Positions 51,061 through 61,300 of a stretch of 64,000 nucleotides of DNA are shown piece after piece. A model generated the notes under the pieces. It saw nothing but the letters and a program-made list of their open reading frames with translations, made no database searches and was not told where the DNA came from. The position numbers and the translations under genes are program-made. This DNA comes from Butyrivibrio sp. GTDB lineage: Bacteria > Bacillota > Clostridia > Lachnospirales > Lachnospiraceae. Each line of letters begins with the position of its first letter. The first letter of the stretch is position 1. The stretch is taken from assembly GCA_015056575.1 (NCBI GenBank), contig SVGA01000008.1, positions 102,412 through 166,411 on the forward strand, in the 5' to 3' direction.

Positions 51061-51940
51061 AACAATTAAAAATCTTTCGGCGAACCAGAGGAAGAGCCTG
51101 TTGACCTGGCTCTTCCTGGCACCGTCCCTTCTGGGTGTGCTTTTGTTTTATGTGGCTCCCTTTTTTGTGGTTATCTACTATTCACTGATCAACAATCCGA
51201 TCCAGAAAAGATTTGTGGGTATTACCAATTTCATAAATGTGTGGAACAATGAAGCATTCAAAATGGCGGGGCGCAACTCCCTCTTATTCTCGTTCATAGC
51301 TGTCCCGCTTGCAGTGCTTCTTTCTCTGTTTCTGGCGGCGGTGATGGAATCAAGGATTCCCGGAAAAAGTTATTTCCGTACCTTCTTTCTAAGTCCCCTG
51401 ATGGTTCCCACGGCATCCATCGTTCTTATCTGGCAGGTCCTGTTTCACTACAACGGTCTGGTAAACAATGTACTTATAAAATTCGGATTTATCAAGATCG
51501 ACTGGCTGAAATCAGATTATGCGCCGGTGGTCATTGTGATACTTTTCCTTTGGAAGAATCTGGGCTATAACATGATCCTTTTCATGGCGGCCTTATCCAG
51601 TATTCCCAAGGACCTTATGGAAGTGGCTGCTTTGGAGCACGCCAACAAATTCCAGATTTTCTGGTATGTAAAACTAAGATTCATGTCATCTACAGTGCTG
51701 TTTGTGACCATAATGTCCGTCATCAACTCCTTTAAAGTATTCAGGGAGGTTTATCTGATGACGGGAGACTATCCCTATAACAGCCTGTATATGCTGCAGC
51801 ATTTCATGAACAATACCTTTGCTTCCCTGGATTATCAGAAGCTTTCCGCTGCAGCCATTATCATGTTTATCGTGGTAACCTTCCTTGTTCTTATTATGTT
51901 CAGGGTTGAGAATTTCTATGGAAAAGATGTAGAGGGGTGA
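51038..51940 (+). CDS. Carbohydrate ABC transporter permease, MalF-like
   Basis: LTWLFLAPSLLGVLLFYVAPFFVVIYYSL; EAA-type loop SIPKDLMEVAALEHANKFQIFWYVKLRFM. Start codon uncertain. Confidence 0.88.
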   Translation: MLKRIQIKTIKNLSANQRKSLLTWLFLAPSLLGVLLFYVAPFFVVIYYSLINNPIQKRFVGITNFINVWNNEAFKMAGRNSLLFSFIAVPLAVLLSLFLAAVMESRIPGKSYFRTFFLSPLMVPTASIVLIWQVLFHYNGLVNNVLIKFGFIKIDWLKSDYAPVVIVILFLWKNLGYNMILFMAALSSIPKDLMEVAALEHANKFQIFWYVKLRFMSSTVLFVTIMSVINSFKVFREVYLMTGDYPYNSLYMLQHFMNNTFASLDYQKLSAAAIIMFIVVTFLVLIMFRVENFYGKDVEG

Positions 51941-51942
51941 GT

Positions 51943-52875
51943 ATGGACATTAGAGCAGGAGATGACATACTCCTCCGAAGAAAAAAGAAAAAGAAAATAA
52001 TAAGCGATACGAAGACTATACTTGTAACAGCTGCAGCGGTGGTATTTGCGGTACTGTTTCTGGCACCCATAATACTTACCTTCACAAATTCCTTTATGTC
52101 TGCTTCGGAGATTTCCGCCAATTACGGAAGCATCTTTGAAAAAACAGACAAGGGAGCCAAGGTTTTTGTATCAAAGACGGTAAACCTAAAGTTCATTCCG
52201 GATATGGTAAGCTTTACCCAGTACTATACGGTACTATTAAAGAGCCCGGAATACCTTCTTAAATTCTGGAACTCGATTGTCTACGTGGTGCCAATAGTTG
52301 TGGTTCAGCTGGTGATAGCGGTGCTTGCGGCCTACGGCTTTTCCAGATATGATGGGAAAATAAAAAGAGCTATCTTTTTTGCATATATCATTATAATGCT
52401 GATGCCTTATCAGGTAACGCTGGTTCCCAACTTCCTTGTTTCAAGGGCCTTAGGCATCTACGATACTGTATGGGCAATCCTGCTTCCCGGATTCTTTTCG
52501 CCTTTTGCGGTATATCTTTTGACAAAATTCATGAAGAGGATTCCCACGGAGGTGGTGGAGGCAGCATCAATAGACGGAGCCAACGAGTGGATGATATTCT
52601 CAAGGATCAACCTGCCTCTTGTAAAAGGCGGAATAGCGTCCATTGCGATCCTTATATTTTTTGACTACTGGAATATGGTAGAGCAGCCGCTGATCCTTTT
52701 GTCGGATTCGGATATGCATCCGCTTTCGGTTTTCCTGTCCAGGATAAACACAGGGGAGATAAGCCTGGCATTTGCAGTAGCTGTAATATATCTGATCCCG
52801 CCGCTTCTTATATTCCTGTACGGCGAGGATTATCTGGTTGAGGGTATCTCATACCAGGGTGGAATTAAAGGTTAA
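51943..52875 (+). CDS. Carbohydrate ABC transporter permease, MalG-like
   Basis: IILTFTNSFMSASEI; EAA loop RIPTEVVEAASIDGANEWMIFSRINLPLVKGGIASIAILIFFDYWN. Confidence 0.9.
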   Translation: MDIRAGDDILLRRKKKKKIISDTKTILVTAAAVVFAVLFLAPIILTFTNSFMSASEISANYGSIFEKTDKGAKVFVSKTVNLKFIPDMVSFTQYYTVLLKSPEYLLKFWNSIVYVVPIVVVQLVIAVLAAYGFSRYDGKIKRAIFFAYIIIMLMPYQVTLVPNFLVSRALGIYDTVWAILLPGFFSPFAVYLLTKFMKRIPTEVVEAASIDGANEWMIFSRINLPLVKGGIASIAILIFFDYWNMVEQPLILLSDSDMHPLSVFLSRINTGEISLAFAVAVIYLIPPLLIFLYGEDYLVEGISYQGGIKG

Positions 52876-52892
52876 TTAAGGGAGAGAGAAAC

Positions 52893-54410
52893 ATGTCGGA
52901 ATTAATGGTTAACGATGAGAACACGCAGGTTGTGGAAAAAGAGTCTTCAGGGGGAGATAAGAAGCCGGCAAACAGGAAGGATATGGTCAAAAACGTGGCT
53001 ATAGGCTTTCTGTCTGTGATGCTTATACTTACTTTCTTTTCCAATACCATCATGAATTATTCACTGCCTCAGGTGGCGACCCAGCAGATCATGGGCGGAT
53101 CCATAAGCCCGCAGATAAGGGGAACGGGTACAGTTGAGGCGGACGATCCTTACAATGTAACCGTAAGCGAGACCAGAAAGATCTCGGCGGTTGCGGTTAA
53201 GGAGGGCACTCACGTGGAAATCGGTGATGTCATCTATTATCTTGAGGACAAAGAATCCACAGAGCTATCAGACGCCAGAGAGAAGCTTGATACCCTGGAG
53301 CTTGCTTATGAGCAGTCTCTTTTCTCCGGCAATGTGCCCAATAATGTTATCACCAATGTGAGGGCCGGCCGCAATACCTCCTACGACACTTATCAGGCAG
53401 AGCTTGCGGATGCCACCAGCAGGTACGACAACGCTCTTAACGAGGACAACGCCGTACAGGCCCAGATAGATTATCTTACAGGTAAAAAGAGCTATGACAC
53501 CGCCGGGATCGGATATGATGCCTTAACTCCGGATTATCAGCTGGCTCTGGGCAATCTTACCGAGGAACAGAGAGCAGAGCTTGAGAAAGACAAGTCTCAG
53601 CTTGGAACCTACGGATCGCAGCAGGGACTTTCCTATGACCAGAAATTGTCTCTTCTCCAGCAGGAAAAGGCCAGGACCGCGGCGGCTTTAAAGGAAGCCG
53701 AGACAGCCAAAGAGAAGCTTCTTACCAGCATAAACACAGAGATTGCTCTCTGTCAGCAAAGAGATAATATAGCCAAGCAAAGAGAGAAGATTGCCAAGCT
53801 TGAAGCAGAGTCTGTGGGAGCATCGATCAAGGCTCCCGTTGCAGGGATCATTTCAAGCCTTTCCAAGGTTGCGGGAGAGTCCACCAATGCAGATGAGACC
53901 CTGGCTGTGATCCAGGTTGACGGCAAGGACATGGCGGTAAGCTTTTCTGTTACAAATGCTCAGGCACAGAAACTTAAAGTCGGAGATCACGCAAGACCTC
54001 AGAATGAGTGGATGTACAGCGAGGATTTCAAAGCAACTCTTACTTCGATAAAGAATGACAAGTCGGATCCTTCCAACAAGAAGCTTCTTACCTTTAAGAT
54101 AGAGAGCACGGAAGTTGCTCCCGGGCAGAAAATAAACCTGGCCATCGGCGAGAGAAGCGTAGATTACGACCTTGTTGTTCCCAACAGTGCAATTAAGACA
54201 GACAGTAACGGTAAGTTTATTCTGGTTGTAACAAGTAAGTCCAGTCCTCTCGGTAACAGATATATGGTTTCGAGAGTGGATGTTACAGTGACGGCGCAGG
54301 ACGACAACTATTCCGCAATTTCAGCCGCAGTTAACGGAGACGAATATGTGGTTACCACATCCACAGCAATGATAAAGGCAGGAGATCAGGTAAGGCTGGC
54401 TAATCAGTAA
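52893..54410 (+). CDS. HlyD/RND-type membrane fusion (periplasmic adaptor) protein
   Basis: N-terminal TM; RGTGTVEADDPYNVTVSETRKISAVAVKEGTHVEIGDVIYYLED lipoyl half, long coiled coil, ASIKAPVAGIISSLSKVAGESTNADETLAVIQ second half. Confidence 0.85.
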   Translation: MSELMVNDENTQVVEKESSGGDKKPANRKDMVKNVAIGFLSVMLILTFFSNTIMNYSLPQVATQQIMGGSISPQIRGTGTVEADDPYNVTVSETRKISAVAVKEGTHVEIGDVIYYLEDKESTELSDAREKLDTLELAYEQSLFSGNVPNNVITNVRAGRNTSYDTYQAELADATSRYDNALNEDNAVQAQIDYLTGKKSYDTAGIGYDALTPDYQLALGNLTEEQRAELEKDKSQLGTYGSQQGLSYDQKLSLLQQEKARTAAALKEAETAKEKLLTSINTEIALCQQRDNIAKQREKIAKLEAESVGASIKAPVAGIISSLSKVAGESTNADETLAVIQVDGKDMAVSFSVTNAQAQKLKVGDHARPQNEWMYSEDFKATLTSIKNDKSDPSNKKLLTFKIESTEVAPGQKINLAIGERSVDYDLVVPNSAIKTDSNGKFILVVTSKSSPLGNRYMVSRVDVTVTAQDDNYSAISAAVNGDEYVVTTSTAMIKAGDQVRLANQ

Positions 54411-55570
54411 TGAAGATAAGTTTTGAACCCAACAAAGAACTAAAAAAATATAAGAAACAGTTTATCCTGGTGGGAATTTGCGCAGTACTCCTTATTGTTG
54501 CGCTGATACTTCAGATGATCTCACTGTCAATTATTGGCAAGCTTCCTGATGAGCTTATGGCGGACAGATGGTCCGGCAACAGGCGAATGGCTCAGATCAG
54601 CCTTTATGTTACGGAAGACAGAGCTGTTGATGAGAATGAGATGAAACGCTTTGATTACCAGCTCAAGAAGAAACTCACCGATGAAGGTGTTTCAGATGAT
54701 GACGATGATATAAGCAATCTTTATACCATGTGCTACAGCGCTCAGGGAACTGTGGATATCAGTTTTGAGAACAGAACTGCAGAGAATGTTGCCGCAATAG
54801 GTGTAGGGGGTGAGTTTTTTCTTTTCCATCCATTTACTCTGGTTTCCGGATCTTACTTCTTTGCGGATGACATCATGAAGGATCATATAGTTGTGGATGA
54901 GGACATGGCCTGGCAGCTGTTCGGATCATCGGATATCATCGGGCAGAGCGTGACCATAGGAGGAGTTCCCCATTACATCTCCGGAGTCATAAAGCGTGAG
55001 GATGGAAGGATGCAGAAGGCGGCAGGTCTTGATAGGAGCTATGTGTATCTGTCCTATGACAGCCTGTCCAAATTCGGAACCATACTCAGCGGAAGGACCG
55101 GTCAGGGACCGGGCGCCGAGGACGGGACCCAGCAGGAAGTCGGCGGAATAAACTGCGTACAGGTAGTTTGTCCCAACCCCGTAGACGGATCTGCTGCGCT
55201 TATTTGCAGGGAGTGTCTTGGAATAGATGACGACGGAGTATCCGTAATTGATAATACAGACAGATTTTCTTTTCTGGCTCTTTTGAAGGTGCTGCGTCAG
55301 ACCGGCACCAGGAGCATGTGGGGCAAAGCCATTTATTACCCCTACTGGGAAAATATAGCAAGAGGCTGGGAGGATTCGCTGGCAGCTCTTTTGCTGGGAA
55401 GAATGATCTGTATCATAGCTGTTGTGCTTATCGCAGCAGTTAATATAGTAAACGCCTACAGAAACAAGAAATGGACAGTAAGAGGCGTGGCAAGATATAT
55501 AGCAGATAAAAAGTATGACTTCGAAGCCAAAAGACGGAAGAAGCTTGATGAAGGAGAGGAGACATTATGA
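54410..55570 (+). CDS. MacB periplasmic-core-like protein with one N-terminal and one C-terminal TM helix
   Basis: FTLVSGSYFFADDIMKDHIVVDEDMAWQLFGSSDIIGQSVTIGGVPHYISGVIKREDG is MacB_PCD-like; only two TM segments visible. Confidence 0.65.
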   Translation: MKISFEPNKELKKYKKQFILVGICAVLLIVALILQMISLSIIGKLPDELMADRWSGNRRMAQISLYVTEDRAVDENEMKRFDYQLKKKLTDEGVSDDDDDISNLYTMCYSAQGTVDISFENRTAENVAAIGVGGEFFLFHPFTLVSGSYFFADDIMKDHIVVDEDMAWQLFGSSDIIGQSVTIGGVPHYISGVIKREDGRMQKAAGLDRSYVYLSYDSLSKFGTILSGRTGQGPGAEDGTQQEVGGINCVQVVCPNPVDGSAALICRECLGIDDDGVSVIDNTDRFSFLALLKVLRQTGTRSMWGKAIYYPYWENIARGWEDSLAALLLGRMICIIAVVLIAAVNIVNAYRNKKWTVRGVARYIADKKYDFEAKRRKKLDEGEETL

Positions 55571-58071
55571 GGAAAAGGAATGGAATATTAAGGAAAGGAA
55601 TAGCGATCGTACTTGAGACAGTTCTTATTGCCGGAACCATTGCGGGCTGCGGTAAGAGCAAGAGCGATGACAACAGTTTTATCGATCAGGCGACCAAAGG
55701 CTCCAAGGACTACGTATTTAAAGCAGAAAAGGTTGAGGGCCTTCCCGAGGCTGATTACAATTCCCTTAGTAAGGTAGGTGACAGGATCTATACTGCAACC
55801 TACGGATATAGCGGATATTTTGACGTATATTCTTTTAATACGGATGGAAGTGATGTGCAGTCACTCAGGTTCGCCCAGAAGGACAATGAGAGCTATGGCA
55901 GCTGGTCCTTCGACCCGGAAGGCAATATGTACTGCATTCAATATGTGTATGACTGGAGCGATATGGAAGACGGAGATGCAATCCTCTATGAAACCGAGGA
56001 CGGAGAAGCTGCTACTGTCGCTGAGCCACAGACAACACAGACTGAGGAGACCACACAGGAAGATGCTCCTGAAGCAGAAGCAGCTGAAGGGACTGAGGCA
56101 GAGACAGAAACAGAGGAGGATGCGGATTCCAAGAAGGTTGCAGATACCGATCCTGAGACTCCCGCTGAAGGTGAGGAACCGGAGGGCAATCTTGCCGAAA
56201 CTGACGGTGACAAGAGATATATCAAGAAATTTGATAAGACAGGTAAAGAGGTATTCAGCATTGACCTTGCTAAATACAATTCTCCCGATGAGGATGATTA
56301 CTATGTATACAGCTTGCTCTATACCAAGGACTACGGGATTCTCATTTCTACAACCCACGGCATTGAAACCGTTGATGAGAACAGCCTTACGATCAATACT
56401 CTTGTTGATATTACCGATAAGTCCAGCGAATTCTATGAGAGAAACATAAACCTGTATGAAGGTGCTAATGGCAAGTACTTTGTTTCCTCATGGGGAGACA
56501 ACGGAATCGAATTCAGAACCTTTGACCCGGCTTCAAAGAAATTCGGTGAGATTTCAAGTGCCTTCAAGAACTATAACGAATACTCATTCTTCCCCGGAGA
56601 AGGTTATGACATCTATGTATCCCAGAATGACGGATTCTACGGATATGATGCGGCTTCTGATACAACTGTTAAGATCCTTGATTACATGGATTCCGACCTT
56701 GGTATCAACTTCTCAACAAGCAGTGCAGTGGCTATAAGCCCCGATGAATTTATAGCAAACATCCCTGATGAGGAATACAACTACACACTTTACAAACTCA
56801 CCAAGATTCCTCCGGAGCAGGTTAAGGACAAAACCGTAATTACCCTTGCGGGAACTTATATCGACTATGATGTAAGAAGAAAGGCAAGCACCTTTAACCA
56901 GGAGAATGATAAGTACAGGATCAAGATCATTGACTATTCATCACTTAATTCCGACGAAGACTGGAATGCCGGCAGAACTCAGATGAATCTTGATATTGTT
57001 TCCGGTAATACTCCTGATATCATGGTCTTTGATTCCCAGGATTCACTTAACTCCTATATTAATAAGGGACTGTTTGCGGATCTTAATCCATTCATCCAGA
57101 ATGACCCTGTTCTTAAGGATGAGAAGTTTGTAGACAACGTTTTGTCTGCGTTCACTGTAAATGGCAAGCTTTATCAGCTCCCCGAGAGTTTCTATATCGA
57201 GAGTGTTGCCACCAAGAGCAAGTACCTTGAGGGCAAGAATAGCCTTACCATCAAGGATTGTACCGATATTATCGACAGAGCGGGAGTTGATTATGCTATG
57301 TCCTTCGGACTTTCCCCGAGGGAGCTGATGCTCACCAACGGACTTGCTTCTTCAGGCAGGAACTATATAGACTGGGAAAAGAAATCCTGCAATTTTGACA
57401 GTGACGAATTCATCGAGTTTTTGGAGTTTGTAAATAAATTCCCGGTGGAGATAAAAGAGAGTTTTTGGGATTCCTACAAGAACACATGCTACAGAGACGG
57501 TACGGCTGTCTTCTCAAACGCCTATATTTACAGCTTCAAGTCCTACAAGAGACTGGAGGCAGGCGAATTCGGCGAGCCTATTACCATGGTTGGCTATCCC
57601 AACAATCTGGGGGTTAACTGCTCAATGATCTGTGCCAACAGCAGATTTACCATCAGTTCTCAGTCCAAGAATGCTGAAGGCGCATGGCAGTTTGTAAGAC
57701 AGTTCTTCCTGCCGGAAGTCCAGGACAAGATTGAGTCTAATTTCCCTATTCTTCAGAGCAGCTTTGATAAGATGGGAGAGAAGTCGATGGAAAGGGACTA
57801 TTACATTGACGAGGATGGCAAGAAGCAGTATGAGGATGACATCTACTACCTTGGAGATACAGAGATAGTAATTGATCCTCTTACACAGGATGAGCTTAAG
57901 AAGGTCAAGGACTTCATCTACAGTGTTGAAAATGTAGCAGATTACAACCTCAGCGTTTATAACATCATTAACGAAGAGGTATCTGCATACTTCAGCGGTC
58001 AGAAGACGGCAAAAGAGGTAGCGCAGATAATCCAGAGCAGAGTATCCATCTACGTTAACGAGAACAGCTGA
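55567..58071 (+). CDS. Large lipoprotein: N-terminal propeller-like region plus extracellular solute-binding domain
   Basis: Lipobox TIAGCGKSKS; repeated sheet-like segments in the first half; VITLAGTYIDYDVRRKASTFNQENDKYRIKIIDYSS...LDIVSGNTPDIMVFDS is typical of family-1 SBPs. Confidence 0.85.
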   Translation: MRKRNGILRKGIAIVLETVLIAGTIAGCGKSKSDDNSFIDQATKGSKDYVFKAEKVEGLPEADYNSLSKVGDRIYTATYGYSGYFDVYSFNTDGSDVQSLRFAQKDNESYGSWSFDPEGNMYCIQYVYDWSDMEDGDAILYETEDGEAATVAEPQTTQTEETTQEDAPEAEAAEGTEAETETEEDADSKKVADTDPETPAEGEEPEGNLAETDGDKRYIKKFDKTGKEVFSIDLAKYNSPDEDDYYVYSLLYTKDYGILISTTHGIETVDENSLTINTLVDITDKSSEFYERNINLYEGANGKYFVSSWGDNGIEFRTFDPASKKFGEISSAFKNYNEYSFFPGEGYDIYVSQNDGFYGYDAASDTTVKILDYMDSDLGINFSTSSAVAISPDEFIANIPDEEYNYTLYKLTKIPPEQVKDKTVITLAGTYIDYDVRRKASTFNQENDKYRIKIIDYSSLNSDEDWNAGRTQMNLDIVSGNTPDIMVFDSQDSLNSYINKGLFADLNPFIQNDPVLKDEKFVDNVLSAFTVNGKLYQLPESFYIESVATKSKYLEGKNSLTIKDCTDIIDRAGVDYAMSFGLSPRELMLTNGLASSGRNYIDWEKKSCNFDSDEFIEFLEFVNKFPVEIKESFWDSYKNTCYRDGTAVFSNAYIYSFKSYKRLEAGEFGEPITMVGYPNNLGVNCSMICANSRFTISSQSKNAEGAWQFVRQFFLPEVQDKIESNFPILQSSFDKMGEKSMERDYYIDEDGKKQYEDDIYYLGDTEIVIDPLTQDELKKVKDFIYSVENVADYNLSVYNIINEEVSAYFSGQKTAKEVAQIIQSRVSIYVNENS

Positions 58072-58103
58072 TGAAATAAGTTATTACACAAAACTAAAAT
58101 AAG

Positions 58104-58148
58104 AGCATGAACCCTCTTTATCGGCCTTGCCGGTAGGGAGGGTTTTGT
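58104..58148 (+). terminator. Intrinsic terminator after the hybrid ABC operon
   Basis: atgaaccctctttatcggccttgccggtagggagggttttgttt. Confidence 0.85.
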
Positions 58149-58152
58149 TTCT

Positions 58153-58230
58153 GTTAACATTGGTTAAAATGTTAACCTAAAAATCGTGGATTTTGTGCAA
58201 TTGACAACATTATGGGGGTAAAAATATAAT
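58153..58230 (+). promoter_or_regulatory. Consensus promoter TTGACA-N18-TATAAT with upstream GTTAACATT palindrome
   Basis: GTTAACATT ggttaa AATGTTAAC (58153-58176); TTGACA 58201-58206; TATAAT 58225-58230. Confidence 0.78.
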
Positions 58231-58339
58231 TACTTTAGTTTTGTTGATGAAATAATCTATCAATAATACTATTGTAACTGTCAATTTGTATGGATGATTC
58301 AAATCCATACCACACAACTATGATTTATTAGGAGGGTAC

Positions 58340-61300
58340 ATGAGAAAGTTAAAGTTGTGGCAAAGGGGGCTGGCATCTGCAGGACTTAGCCTGTCTATTT
58401 TTTTGAGCTCGTTCGGTAACGTTACCGGAGTTATGGCAGCTGAAGTGGCAGATGACACTACTGCAATTGAAACGCAGGAGGAAGAGATCGCATCAGACGA
58501 AAGTGGCGAGGGAAGCGCTAAGGGTGTTGAAAGCCAGGAAAAGACTGATGCTGACAACACCAAAGAAAGTAATGATAAGGTAGAAGAAGAAAAGGAAGAG
58601 GAAGTTGAAAAGGCCGAAAACGATTCCGTAGAAGAGACTGAAAACGATTCCGTAGAAGAGACTGAAAACGATTCCGAAGATGAGGCAGAAGAAGACCTGG
58701 AAGAAGATCTTACTTCTCCTGTTAATGCGAAGGCTGTTACTGTTACTGCAGCAGAAGCAAAGACTCTTTCTACACATAAGGCTTCAAGAGAGCAGAAGGC
58801 AGCTGACAATGCAGCTGTTACAAGAGATAACATACATGACGGTGCAATTCTCCAGGCATTTTGCTGGAGCTTTAATACAATAGCAGAGAACATGGCTGAC
58901 ATAGCCGAAGCAGGATATACAGCTGTTCAGACATCACCGATAAATGAATGTCTTGATACAGATCCGGGCAAGAATCTTCACGGTCCTGACGGAATGTGGT
59001 ATTACCACTATCAGCCCACCGATTGGGTCATCGGAAATTATCAGCTTGGAACCAGAGATGAATTCAAGCACATGTGTGATGTAGCTGATGAGTACGGTGT
59101 CGCAATCATTGTAGATATTCTTCCCAACCACACAACACCTACACTTGGTAAGGTATCACAGGATCTTATCGATGCTGTTGGCGGAACAGAGAACCTCTAT
59201 CACACAACAGGTATGACAGGCGGTGGGTATACAGACAGACTTGAGCTTACCTATTATGAGATGGGAGGACTTCCTGATGTAGATACCGAGAACATCAGCT
59301 TCCAGGAGTATTTCTACGAGTTCTTAAAGGACTGCGTATATCTTGGTGCAGACGGTTTCAGAATGGATACTGCCAAGCACATTTCACTTCCGGATGATCC
59401 TGTTCCCTCATCCTACACAGATACAGACAGAAATACATTCTATCCTCATATGAGGGATGCTCTTAACCAGTATTCAACTGAGGTTGGATCAAAGAGCTAT
59501 GATGAACTGTTTGTGTACGGAGAAGTTCTCCAGGGAACAAATGACAGACTTGCGGGATACCAGGAGTACATCGGCGGAACCACTGCAAGCAACTATGGGT
59601 CAAGTCTTCGTTCAGCTCTTGCCAGCGGCAATCTTTCAGTAAACAAGATCAGCGATTACCAGATCTATGATGAGACAATAAATGGAAGAACATATACTGC
59701 AGATCCCGAGAAGCTTATTACCTGGGTTGAGTCTCATGATAACTACATGAATGATGGTGAGAGCAGCTGGAAGTCCATAAGCGACGATCAGATCATTCTT
59801 GGATGGTCCTTTATCGGAGCAAGAAAAGCAGGAACACCTCTGTTCTTCAGCAGACCCAATAACAGCTCTGTAGACAATCCTTACGGAGACAACCTCATCG
59901 GTGAGGCCGGAAGCGACATCTATAAGGCTCCTGAAGTTAAGGCTGTTAACAATTTCCGCAGACAGATGCTCGATGCTGATGAGTACATCACAAATCCCGG
60001 CGGAAACATTCAGACCGTTATGGTTGAAAGAAAGGGCGAAGATGTACAGGGTGCTGTAATCATCAACAGCTCACTTTCAAGAACAACCATCAATGCAGAG
60101 ACTGTTCTCGAAGATGGAACATATTCCGATATGGTTGAGGGAAGCGATGATATCTTCCTTGTAAAGGACGGAATTATCTATGGAAGCCTTGATGGAAGAT
60201 CTGTAGCAGTTCTTTCCGAGAAGAATGATGGAACAGGTACAGTAGTTTCTTTCTACAATGCAGATAACTGGGACAATGTAACAGCAAGAGTAGACGGAGA
60301 AGCTCTTTCTACAGTAAACGATAATGACGGATGGTACTGGGTAACAGTACTTGATGATGAGTTTGAGATCACATTTGAAAACAGTGACGCAAGCAAGGTT
60401 TCACCTGCATATAAGGTTTCTCCTTCGACAGGAACTTTTGCGGCACTTGGCTCTGATGAGCTTTACTTCTCCAAGAAAGAGGCAGAGGAAGCTATTGGAA
60501 TCTTCACATACCCTGTTTACTTCTTTGGAACTGAAGGCTGGCAGATCGTTAATGCATACGGATGGCTTTCAGACGGAACACAGATCTTTGGCGGATGGCC
60601 CGGAAGTGCTGCAGTAAACGAAGGCGAAGGCTGGTGGCGCGCTGATGTAAAGACCAAGGGTGAACCTGATTCCTTCAACGTAATCTTCAATAACGGTGAC
60701 GGAATACAGACTGTAAATATCGAGGGAATCACTCCGGAGAGCAAAGATATCTATTTTGCAGTAGATGCAGAGAAGTCAAGCGGACAGCTTGTTGTTGACA
60801 GATATACAAGCAAAGAGGATGCAGAGAAGGCTCTTGGTGTATCAGGCAGCTTCACAACAGCATATTTTTATAACACAGAGGGCTGGGAGAAGGTATGCGC
60901 ATACACCTGGGGTGCAGCATCTTTAGGAGAATGGCCCGGAACAGAGATGACTCAAGAGGAAGATGGCTGGTACAAGATTGTTGTTCCCGCCGGTGCAAGC
61001 GAAGATCTCAACATCATCTTCAACAACGGCAATAACGGTAAGCAGACCAATGATATGAAGATCACCAACATGAAGTACAGATTCTTCCTTCATAACGGAC
61101 TGGCTTATCAGCAGTACGGCTCCAAGAAGGACGCTCTTGCAGCAATTGCCGAGGCCGGAGAAGTAACATATACAACTGTTTATTTCTATAACGAGAAAGC
61201 CGAAGAAGAATCCTGGCAGAATGTTGCCCTTTATGTCTACGGTGGAGCAAACGGAGAGTACAACAACCTTATCGGTGGATGGCCCGGAACTACCATGGTT

